A stretch of DNA of 8,138 nt. Origin: an uncultured bacterium (GTDB lineage Bacteria; Verrucomicrobiota; Lentisphaeria; Oligosphaerales; Oligosphaeraceae). The notes below the pieces were generated by a model that was given only the letters and a program-made list of their open reading frames with translations, had not been told where the DNA came from and did no database searches. The stretch spans positions 1 through 8,138 of the forward strand of contig CACZQQ010000065.1 in the NCBI GenBank assembly GCA_902783355.1. Reading direction: 5' to 3'. The translations under genes were made by a program, and so were the position numbers. Shown piece by piece: positions 1 to 5,665 of this stretch (within the stretch, counting starts at the first letter, position 1; every line of letters starts with the position of its first letter).

Positions 1-1
1 C

Positions 2-367
2 GTCGCCGTCCTGTCCGCCCTCCAGATTGTGCGCGACACCGCCGGCAACGAAATCTTCGCCCGCGCCATCGACACCGTCCACGACTCCGTGAAGGAAGGC
101 GAAGGCATGACCAAACCGCTGGAGAAGTCCGGCGTCTTCCCGCTGATGCTGACCTCCATGGTCGAGGTCGGCGAGGAGACCGGCGCCCTGCCCGACATGC
201 TGAACCGCGTGGCGGCCGTCTACGAGGAGGAGGTCGACCGCGCCGTCGAAGGCCTGACCTCCCTGATCGAGCCGCTGATGATCATGTTCCTGGCCGGCAT
301 CATCGGCACCATCGTCGTGGCCATGTTCGCGCCGCTCATCAAGATGATGGACAAGCTGGGCGGCTGA
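2..367 (+). CDS. Type II secretion / type IV pilus inner-membrane platform protein, GspF/PilC family (3' end only)
   Basis: The reading frame is open from the left edge, so only the C-terminal 121 residues are visible and the start lies outside the window. The sequence VRDTAGNEIF, followed by a conserved MVEVGEETGALPDML block and a final hydrophobic helix (EPLMIMFLAGIIGTIVVAMFAP), is the classic second half of the GspF/PilC repeat. Proteins of this family are polytopic inner-membrane platforms that link the assembly ATPase to growing pilin or pseudopilin fibres. GspF and PilC cannot be told apart from this piece. The next gene starts 10 bases after the stop, so the two are probably cotranscribed. 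Family assignment is very secure; the exact system is inference. Confidence 0.93.
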   Translation, partial: VAVLSALQIVRDTAGNEIFARAIDTVHDSVKEGEGMTKPLEKSGVFPLMLTSMVEVGEETGALPDMLNRVAAVYEEEVDRAVEGLTSLIEPLMIMFLAGIIGTIVVAMFAPLIKMMDKLGG

Positions 368-377
368 TCCGACCGCC

Positions 378-1322
378 GTGGCCATCCCCGCTCCACTCCT
401 GCGGCGCGCCCGCTGCGGAGAGCTCTCCGCCCTGGCGGAACTCTCCGAGGCGGGCTTCATGCCCGCCCCCGGCGAGGACGCGGCCGCCTTCGCAGGGCGG
501 CTGGAGGGGCTCAACGCGCGCCTCGTCCAGATGGAGGAGGCCTTCCGCAAGAAGGGGCGCTTCAGCCATGGCGGCGTCGAACTGCCCGGCAGCCGCCGCA
601 TCGCCGCCGACGCCTTCGAGGCGCCCTGCCGCCGCACGCGGGAGCTCTACGGCTTCGCCTGCACATGGGTGCCCGGATTCTATGTCAGCCCGGGCCTCAG
701 CCTCTTCTACGGCGGCGAGGCCTGCTACGACTATCCGGAGATGTTCGCCTATTTCCTTCTCCGCGCCAATTTCAGGAAGAAGCCGAAATGGCTCTGGTAC
801 GACCGCGAGACGCTGCTGGCGCATGAGCTGTGCCACGTCGCGCGCCTCCCGCTGGCCTCGCGCGACTTCGAGGAGCATTTCGCCTACCAGACATCGGCTG
901 GCGCCTTCCAGCGCGGCTGGGGAGGCATCTTCCACAGCCAGCTCGACTCGCTCGCCTTCCTGGGCAGCACGCTCGTCCTGCTGTCCTGGCAGGCCGCGCG
1001 CGCCTTCTTCGCGCCGACATGGCCCGCCTGGCCCGGCTGGATTCCCCTTATTGTCATTGTTATCTTGTTGATATCCAGGCATTTACGACTAAAACGCCTC
1101 TTTCGCCGCGCCTTGGCTTGCCTCTCCGGCCACTACGGTTCGTCCGAGAAGGGGCGCGTCGCCCTCTTCCATTGCACCGACGCGGAAATCAGGCATGTCG
1201 CCGCCGCAAAGGACACGACCGCCCTCATCCACGAATGGGAGAAGAGCGACCTGCGCTGGCAGATGCTCCTATACCGCCTGGCGCCCCCGGACTTTTCCGG
1301 CAATCCGCACACCATCCATTAG
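378..1322 (+). CDS. Unrecognised membrane protein with HExxH metalloprotease-like motif
   Basis: 314 residues from a GTG start 10 bases after the gspF-like stop. No Shine-Dalgarno sequence is evident, and M28 (base 459) is an alternative start. I do not recognise a named family. Residues 149-153 read HELCH, a HExxH zinc motif, preceded by the hydrophobic LLA typical of zincin active-site helices. E165/E166 in DFEEHFAYQTS, 12-13 residues after the second His, could supply a third ligand. Two hydrophobic segments follow (about 189-211 and 218-233), the second ending in a basic RHLRLKRLFRR stop-transfer stretch, and then a soluble tail of about 70 residues. It could be a membrane-anchored peptidase with its active site just before the helices. 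Position directly behind a GspF-type gene suggests a role with secretion or pilin assembly, but this is inference. Catalysis is unproven because the third ligand spacing is unusual. Confidence 0.82.
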   Translation: MAIPAPLLRRARCGELSALAELSEAGFMPAPGEDAAAFAGRLEGLNARLVQMEEAFRKKGRFSHGGVELPGSRRIAADAFEAPCRRTRELYGFACTWVPGFYVSPGLSLFYGGEACYDYPEMFAYFLLRANFRKKPKWLWYDRETLLAHELCHVARLPLASRDFEEHFAYQTSAGAFQRGWGGIFHSQLDSLAFLGSTLVLLSWQAARAFFAPTWPAWPGWIPLIVIVILLISRHLRLKRLFRRALACLSGHYGSSEKGRVALFHCTDAEIRHVAAAKDTTALIHEWEKSDLRWQMLLYRLAPPDFSGNPHTIH

Positions 1323-1328
1323 AACACC

Positions 1329-2105
1329 ATGGCCAAGGGAAAGAAGGACAACGCGGTCGACCAGGCCTACGACGCCATCCGCAACTACATCGTTGACAAT
1401 GAGTTGAAGATTGGCGACGTGCTGCCCGTCGAGGCCGCCTTCGCCAAGCAGCTGGGCGTCAGCCGCCTTACCCTGCGCGAGGCGCTGGGACGCTTCCACG
1501 CCCTGGGCATCATCGAATCCATCCAAAAGGTGGGCCCCGTCATCCGCCGCCTCTTTCCCGAAGACCCCTACCGCTCCTTCTTCCCCTTTCTGGCGCAGCA
1601 GGGCGAGCAGATGCATCTCAAGCTGGCGGAGCTGCGCAGCTGCCTCGAGATCGGCGCCGCCTACTCCATGACGCAGAACCGCACCAGCGCCGACCTCAAG
1701 AAGCTGAGGAGGATCCTGGCCGCCCTCAAGTCCCGCACCGACGTCAAAACCAATACCAGCCTGGAGTTCCAGTTCCACAGCGCCCTCCTGGAATGCACCC
1801 ACAACGAGTTCATCATCAGCCAGGTGCCACTCATCAGGAACCTGCTGAACGAAATTGCCAGAAAGACCCCCTTCCCGTCAAGTGGAAACGTATTCAGCGC
1901 GGAAGCCAGGGGGCACCAGATGATCTTCGACGCGCTCAAGGCGCGCGACCATGCCAAGCTGACGGAGATCCTGATGGCCCATACGCGCAACTATGTGCGC
2001 CTGCTTGAGGGGAAGGTCACTCTCGATCCCGCCACCGGACGCGTCGTCGAGAAGGCACCCGCCCGCAGGACGGCCGACGCGCCGCAGGCGGCGGAGACAC
2101 CTTGA
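1329..2105 (+). CDS. GntR-family transcriptional regulator, FadR/FCD subfamily
   Basis: 258 residues beginning 6 bases after the previous stop, with no clear Shine-Dalgarno, so probably translated from a shared transcript. Residues 10-75 form a GntR winged helix-turn-helix: LPVEAAFAKQLGVSRLTLREAL matches the usual LPSE..LA..LGVSR.PVREAL signature, with SRLTLREAL (45-53) as recognition helix. Residues about 95-230 are an all-helical FCD ligand domain. Its metal-site residues appear as E146-x3-H150, H196 and H218, a normal spacing, with Glu where Asp is commoner. FCD regulators usually bind small carboxylic or sugar acids and repress nearby genes as dimers. The ligand is unknown here. The C-terminal 30 residues are Ala/Pro/Arg-rich and probably disordered. 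It precedes two promoter regions that are candidate targets. Confidence 0.93.
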   Translation: MAKGKKDNAVDQAYDAIRNYIVDNELKIGDVLPVEAAFAKQLGVSRLTLREALGRFHALGIIESIQKVGPVIRRLFPEDPYRSFFPFLAQQGEQMHLKLAELRSCLEIGAAYSMTQNRTSADLKKLRRILAALKSRTDVKTNTSLEFQFHSALLECTHNEFIISQVPLIRNLLNEIARKTPFPSSGNVFSAEARGHQMIFDALKARDHAKLTEILMAHTRNYVRLLEGKVTLDPATGRVVEKAPARRTADAPQAAETP

Positions 2106-2141
2106 AAAAAACAGGGCGCCCTTGAAAAAAGGGACAGGGCG
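2101..2141 (+). repeat. Imperfect tandem duplication overlapping the gntR stop codon and a -35 box
   Basis: The block CTTGAAAAAA + ACAGGGCG occurs at 2101-2118 and again at 2121-2141, the second copy with GGG inserted between the two parts. Copy 1 contains the gntR-type stop (TGA, 2103-2105) and copy 2 supplies the -35 TTGAAA of the next promoter. The junction also makes a 10-base palindrome AGGGCGCCCT (2113-2122). It may be a duplicated promoter element or binding site. Confidence 0.6.
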
Positions 2142-2149
2142 TATATATT
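2122..2149 (+). promoter_or_regulatory. Sigma70-type promoter upstream of the MBL-fold hydrolase gene
   Basis: TTGAAA (2122-2127) is 16 bases from TATATT (2144-2149); an alternative -10 is TATTAT (2146-2151) with an 18-base spacer. Each box matches the sigma70 consensus at five of six positions. It lies in a short AT-rich gap in otherwise GC-rich DNA and faces the gene starting at 2310. The transcript would begin near 2156, giving a leader of about 150 nt. Confidence 0.65.
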
Positions 2150-2205
2150 ATGAAAAAAATCTGATTTTTAACTGTGTTTTTACCGTCTAATCTTTGGAAG
2201 GACAG

Positions 2206-2313
2206 ATGTTGTGCAATGGCCAAAGACATACAGGCCAAAGAGCTGGACGGAGAGAGCCTCTGCGCGCTTCCGTAGAGAAAGAGGGTGCCTTCCAGAGGAA
2301 TCAGCCATCATGA
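2206..2313 (+). CDS. Possible 35-codon leader ORF, ATGA-overlapped with the downstream gene
   Basis: An ATG at 2206 preceded by GGAAGGA (2196-2202, very short spacing) opens a 35-codon frame that ends in TGA at 2311-2313. That stop overlaps the ATG (2310) of the hydrolase gene as ATGA, the arrangement seen in translationally coupled genes. The peptide is basic, rich in Arg and Gln, and matches nothing I recognise. In GC-rich DNA a frame this short arises easily by chance, so it is reported as a candidate only. A second, 19-codon frame (2216-2275) overlaps it and is no better supported. Confidence 0.25.
   Translation: MLCNGQRHTGQRAGRREPLRASVEKEGAFQRNQPS
2295..2300 (+). promoter_or_regulatory. 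Ribosome binding site deciding the start of the MBL-fold gene
   Basis: GAGGAA lies 9 bases before the ATG at 2310. It is the best Shine-Dalgarno in the leader and argues against the longer frame that could begin at a GTG at 2211, where no comparable site is well placed. Confidence 0.7.
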
Positions 2314-3161
2314 AAACCATGGACAACGACACGAAAAAGACGCAGTCATCTCTCCGGCTGCTTTTCCTTGGGACAGGCGCGGCGGACTACGACTGGAACC
2401 GCTACGGCGAACCGGGCATGCGCGGCTGCGCCTCCACCCTGCTGGAGGGAAGCGTGCTGCTCGACGCGGGCGTCACCGCATGGAAGAGCCTGACGCGCTG
2501 GCGCGTCCCCCCCGACGCCCTCACCGACCTTGTCGTCACGCACACCCACGAGGACCACTTCGATCCGCCCGCCATCCGCGAGATCGTGGCGGCGCGCGGC
2601 GCCTCGTCCGCGCCAATGCGGATATGGACGACGCCCGAAGGATGCGACATCCTCCGCAGTGAACTGCCGTCGGCACGATGCGACCTGCACGCCCTTTCAT
2701 GGGGAGATTCCTTCACGGCGGGCGCGGACCTCAAGTTCACCGCGCTGCCTTCCAACCATCTCATCCACGAACGCCTCCGCGAGGAGACCTTCTGGTACCT
2801 TATTGAATCGCCGCGCGCCAACCTCCTCTACGCGCTGGACGGCGCGTGGATGACGCCGCGCGCCGCGCATCTGCTGTATGGGAGGCCCCTGGACGCCATC
2901 GTCTGGGACGGCACCATGGAGAGGACAGGCGACATGCGCGCCTTCGAGCACAGCGACCTCACCATGCTGGAGCTGGAGATCGCCGCCCTGAAGGCGCGCG
3001 GGACCGTCCACGACGGCACGCGGCAGATCATCACGCATCTGGCGCGCACGCTCTGGCCCGAGGAGGCCGAGGCGCGCCGCCGTGCCGCCGCCCGCGGCTT
3101 CCTCATGGCCAGCGACGGCCTGGAGGTGGCCGTCGCGCCGCAGGCGGCGGGCAGCCCCTGA
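2310..3161 (+). CDS. MBL-fold metallohydrolase, PhnP-like
   Basis: 283 residues from ATG 2310, chosen for the GAGGAA site 9 bases upstream and because the conserved core (LRLLFLGTGAADYDW) begins shortly afterwards. The full metal-binding set is present: H78-T-H80-E-D82-H83 (HxHxDH), H150 in SNHL, D177 in YALDGAW and H243 in ITHLA, with LLDAG forming the second core strand. All dinuclear-zinc ligands are therefore intact. The LGTGAA opening, the later HSDLTMLE block and the ITHLA end resemble PhnP-type phosphodiesterases and their relatives. No signal peptide, so cytoplasmic. No other phn genes are visible, so the substrate is unknown; a cyclic phosphate or lactone-like sugar metabolite would fit the setting but is inference. 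It has its own promoter, lies downstream of the GntR regulator and is followed by another promoter. Confidence 0.88.
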   Translation: MKTMDNDTKKTQSSLRLLFLGTGAADYDWNRYGEPGMRGCASTLLEGSVLLDAGVTAWKSLTRWRVPPDALTDLVVTHTHEDHFDPPAIREIVAARGASSAPMRIWTTPEGCDILRSELPSARCDLHALSWGDSFTAGADLKFTALPSNHLIHERLREETFWYLIESPRANLLYALDGAWMTPRAAHLLYGRPLDAIVWDGTMERTGDMRAFEHSDLTMLELEIAALKARGTVHDGTRQIITHLARTLWPEEAEARRRAAARGFLMASDGLEVAVAPQAAGSP

Positions 3162-3180
3162 AAAATTTTTTCACGGGCAC

Positions 3181-3209
3181 TTGAAAAATGGAGAGAATTA
3201 TGCTAGAAT
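3181..3209 (+). promoter_or_regulatory. Strong sigma70-type promoter with extended -10, driving the pseudopilin/CAZyme operon
   Basis: TTGAAA (3181-3186), a 17-base spacer and TAGAAT (3204-3209), preceded by TG at 3201-3202 (extended -10 TGC). Both hexamers match the consensus at five of six positions with ideal spacing, and the region is AT-rich. Transcription should begin near 3216-3218, about 130 nt before the pseudopilin ATG. Confidence 0.75.
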
Positions 3210-3218
3210 ACGGTTAAT

Positions 3219-3242
3219 ATCAGATTTTTTAACGCATCTGAT
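3219..3242 (+). promoter_or_regulatory. Inverted repeat at the transcription start, candidate operator
   Basis: ATCAGAT (3219-3225) and ATCTGAT (3236-3242) are perfect 7-base inverted arms separated by 10 bases, so the arm centres lie 17 bases apart. It begins 9 bases after the -10 box, covering about +2 to +26, a usual place for a repressor. The heptamer ATCTGAT also occurs at 2159-2165 at the matching position of the upstream promoter. Binding by the GntR/FCD protein is possible but untested. Confidence 0.45.
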
Positions 3243-3330
3243 CAACTTCTCACCTTGAATCTGTTCATGTTACATGTTGGCATCTTTTGTCTGAGTTTTC
3301 GTTGTTTTGTCTCACCTTAAACATCCAACA

Positions 3331-3336
3331 GAGGAG
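3331..3336 (+). promoter_or_regulatory. Ribosome binding site of the pseudopilin gene
   Basis: GAGGAG stands 9 bases before ATG 3346. It fixes that start over a possible in-frame TTG at 3307, which would place this very site inside the coding region. Confidence 0.8.
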
Positions 3337-3345
3337 AATCCGCTC

Positions 3346-4101
3346 ATGAAGATCAATCTCGTCCCCACCCGGAAGCCAACCAGCATGTTCACCCTGATCG
3401 AGCTGCTGGTCGTCATCGCCATCATCGCCATTTTGGCGGCGATGCTTCTGCCCGCCTTGGCGAAGGCCCGCGAGAAGGCGCGCGCCATCACCTGCACCAG
3501 CACCATGAAGAACCTGGCCACCGTCAGCGCCATCTACTGCGACGACAACAACGGCGAGTGGGTCGGCTCCTGCCCGCGCGGCTGGGGGGCGACCACCGGC
3601 TACGGCTGGGCGGACATGCTCGTGGAAGGCAAATACATCGCCGACGATGGCAAGCTTGTCTCCTGCCCCGTGGATCCCGTGACGAAGGCCGACAAGAAGC
3701 AGGGCGGCAACTGCTGGGCCAACAGCATCGGCAGCCTCGTGGACGACAAGAGCAACTACCGCGACGCCTGCAAGGCCGCGATGAGCCAAAGCACGGGCGC
3801 GGCCTACCGTTCCCTCAACACGAAGCTCATCGCGACACCCTCCATCTGCTTCGTCAACATCGACACCTGGTACACCACCGACCAGAAGCCCTTCTACTCG
3901 GCCTATCTCACCGGCTCCAGCGGCCTCTTCTTCAAGGCCTGCCACGGCGGCAAGATGAGCATGAACTTCGTGGACGGACACGCCGAACAGCTGGCGCCGC
4001 CGCAGTGGGCCACCATCGGCAAGGACGCCGGCAACGTCTTCCGGAACGACATCACCTACAAGTACATGGACGGCGCCAACACCGCCATGGACGCGCTGTA
4101 A
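3346..4101 (+). CDS. Type IV prepilin-like surface protein (pseudopilin) with H-X9-DG C-terminal motif
   Basis: 251 residues. A 14-residue leader is followed by F15-T-L-I-E19, the N-methylation motif with the conserved Glu at mature position 5, then a continuous hydrophobic helix and the KAREKAR basic exit. Near the C-terminus H200 is followed by nine residues and D210-G211-H212, the H-X9-DG motif known in pseudopilins that are strongly expanded in Planctomycetes and Lentisphaerae. The residue before the cleavage point is Met (SM|FTLIE) rather than the usual Gly. After processing by a prepilin peptidase the protein should sit in or beyond the inner membrane with a globular Gly/Cys-containing domain outside; its ligand is unknown. 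It is the first gene of an operon with two carbohydrate-active proteins, which suggests a role in glycan contact or secretion, by inference. The GspF-type protein upstream could belong to its assembly system. Confidence 0.93.
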   Translation: MKINLVPTRKPTSMFTLIELLVVIAIIAILAAMLLPALAKAREKARAITCTSTMKNLATVSAIYCDDNNGEWVGSCPRGWGATTGYGWADMLVEGKYIADDGKLVSCPVDPVTKADKKQGGNCWANSIGSLVDDKSNYRDACKAAMSQSTGAAYRSLNTKLIATPSICFVNIDTWYTTDQKPFYSAYLTGSSGLFFKACHGGKMSMNFVDGHAEQLAPPQWATIGKDAGNVFRNDITYKYMDGANTAMDAL

Positions 4102-4129
4102 TCCCCAAAGCCCCATCCCCCGTCCAGCC

Positions 4130-5647
4130 ATGAGAAGACTGCTGTTCGCACTGGCTCTCGTCTGCGCCTGCGCCGCCTTCGGCGGCTTCGTCATCCACAA
4201 CGAGGACTGCACGGAGTACTACTGCCATCCGGACTTCCCCGCCACGGAGGCGGGCGCGCGCCAGTGGCTCGCCCGCTATCTGGAGGTCGGCAGCGACGTG
4301 CTGAAGATCGTGATGATCAACCCGCAGGGGCAGGAAGCCAGCTACGACAGCAAGGTGCTGCGGCCTGGATGGGCAGGGCTTGAGCGCAACGGTGAGGGCC
4401 TTCTGACCTACCGCGGCAAGGCCCTCAGCAAGGCCGAGACGCAGATGTACGACCGCATGCGCACCCTCTGCGAGGGCGGCGTCGACGTCTACAAGGTCTG
4501 GATTGCGCAGTGCCGCGAGGCGGGCGCCTCGCCGTGGATGAGCGTCCGCATGAACGACGTGCACGACGCGCACAACGCGGACAGCCACATGCATTCCGAA
4601 CTGTGGAAGGCGCACCACGACTTCTGGCTGAACGAGTACTCCGGCGGCTCGTGGTCGCCGCGCCAGCTGGACTACGCCCGCCCCGAAGTGCGCCAACTCT
4701 ACATGGACGTCGTCGCCGAACTGCTGGAGCGCTACGACTGCGACGGCATCGAGCTGGACTTCATGCGCTTCGGCAACGTCTTCCGCTACGGCCATGAGAT
4801 CGACGACGCACCGATCCTGACGGAGTTCGTGCGCGAGGTGCGCCGCCGCTGCGACGAGAAGGCGGCCGCCGCCGGCCACAAGGTCGGCGTGGCGGTGCGC
4901 GTGCCCGCCGATCCGCGCGACGCCTACGGGCGCGGCTTCGACGTGGAGGCGTGGCTGGACGAGGGCCTCGTGGACATCGTGACGCCCACCGTCTTCTTCA
5001 CCACCAACTGGGACGACGTGCCCATCCACATCTGGAAGAGGATCATTCGCGGGCGCGCGCTGCTGGCGGCGTGCGTGGAGGCCTGCAACAAGCCCTACGC
5101 GAACTTCCCGCAGGCCGTCTACGGCGCCCCCTTCGACTACGCGCTGGCCAACCTCTACTATGCGCGCGGCGCCGACGCCATCTACACCTTCAACCACTTC
5201 GGCCCCAGCAAGGACCACTATCCGCGCCTCGCCAACCCCGAGCTGACCGCCGCGCAGATCCGCCGCACGATGCTCTCCTACAGCGACACGCGCGCCCTCG
5301 GGGCAGAGTGGCACCCCCTGCCGACCGACCTTGGCGAGGGCCTGACGCGCGTCCGCCTCAACATCGGCACACGGCCCGAGGCGAGACGCGCCGCGCAGGT
5401 CATCATCGGCACGCGCACGCCCTTCCCCGACGGCAAGCTGCCCGTCGTGCGCCTCAACGGAACGCTGCTCTCTCCCGCGCAGCGGCCAAGCTTCCTCAGC
5501 TATGCAGCCCCCCTCAAGCAGACGCAAGGCTATGCCATTCCCGAGGGCGCGCTGACCACCGAAGGCAATGTCATCGAGATGGCATGGCCCCACGGCGGCA
5601 CCGCGACCGTCGACTGGGTCGAAATCTACATCGGCCCCCAACAGTAA
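4130..5647 (+). CDS. Secreted glycosyl-hydrolase-like TIM-barrel protein (GHL10/family 10-like)
   Basis: 505 residues. An N-terminal signal peptide (MRRLLFALALVCACAAFGG) indicates export; Cys residues in it do not form a proper lipobox. The barrel spans about residues 25-390. The block DYARPEVRQLYMDVVAELL leads into CDGIELDFMRFG, like the DGI.LDY.R signature of GHL10-type hydrolases, with E208 and D210 as candidate active-site acids. Later strands include VDIVTPTVFF and ADAIYTFNHFG. About 390-505 looks like a beta-sandwich. These families act on polysaccharides or peptidoglycan, but the substrate here is unknown and true hydrolase activity is not certain. The start has no Shine-Dalgarno and follows the pseudopilin stop by 28 bases; the GH36 gene begins 18 bases after its stop, so all three appear to form one operon. 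Confidence 0.78.
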   Translation: MRRLLFALALVCACAAFGGFVIHNEDCTEYYCHPDFPATEAGARQWLARYLEVGSDVLKIVMINPQGQEASYDSKVLRPGWAGLERNGEGLLTYRGKALSKAETQMYDRMRTLCEGGVDVYKVWIAQCREAGASPWMSVRMNDVHDAHNADSHMHSELWKAHHDFWLNEYSGGSWSPRQLDYARPEVRQLYMDVVAELLERYDCDGIELDFMRFGNVFRYGHEIDDAPILTEFVREVRRRCDEKAAAAGHKVGVAVRVPADPRDAYGRGFDVEAWLDEGLVDIVTPTVFFTTNWDDVPIHIWKRIIRGRALLAACVEACNKPYANFPQAVYGAPFDYALANLYYARGADAIYTFNHFGPSKDHYPRLANPELTAAQIRRTMLSYSDTRALGAEWHPLPTDLGEGLTRVRLNIGTRPEARRAAQVIIGTRTPFPDGKLPVVRLNGTLLSPAQRPSFLSYAAPLKQTQGYAIPEGALTTEGNVIEMAWPHGGTATVDWVEIYIGPQQ

Positions 5648-5665
5648 CCCCCCAAGGCACGAGAG

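Larger units (their letters stand above)
3210..3345 (+). other. Long untranslated leader of the pseudopilin operon
   Basis: No coding frame is credible here. It holds the inverted repeat at 3219-3242, two copies of TCTCACCTT (3248-3256 and 3310-3318), two copies of TTTTGTCT (3285-3292 and 3305-3312) and a small CATGT-T-ACATG dyad (3266-3276). It is pyrimidine-rich and lower in GC than the genes. Repeats this short may be chance; no known riboswitch class is recognised. Confidence 0.4.

Noticed and set aside
339..1082. A 247-codon - strand frame opposite the HExxH protein gene.
   Set aside because: Low-complexity Glu/Ala/Arg-rich product and no ribosome site. The + strand frame fits tightly between two real genes.
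2216..2275. A 19-codon frame starting MAKDIQAK in the hydrolase leader.
   Set aside because: Too short to support, its spacing from the nearest ribosome-like site is poor, and it overlaps the competing 35-codon frame.
2211..2309. N-terminal extension of the hydrolase from a GTG at 2211.
   Set aside because: No well-placed ribosome site, a residue composition unlike the rest of the protein, and GAGGAA ideally spaced for ATG 2310.
3154..3178. Inverted repeat GCCC-N-TGAAAAA/TTTTTTCA-N-GGGC at the hydrolase stop as a terminator.
   Set aside because: The A/T centre leaves no proper loop and no T-run follows the GC part. It is more likely a by-product of the A-tract and promoter-upstream sequence.
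3307..3345. TTG start at 3307 for the pseudopilin.
   Set aside because: It would bury the GAGGAG ribosome site inside the coding sequence and lengthen the prepilin leader needlessly.
4130..4190. Lipoprotein signal in the secreted barrel protein (Cys residues at the end of the signal peptide).
   Set aside because: The residues before each Cys do not fit a lipobox (Val at -1 or Cys at -2), so ordinary signal peptidase cleavage is more likely.
3265..4212. A 315-codon - strand frame opposite the pseudopilin.
   Set aside because: The + strand frame has an unmistakable pilin N-terminus and H-X9-DG motif; the antisense product is Val/Ala/Gly-rich filler.
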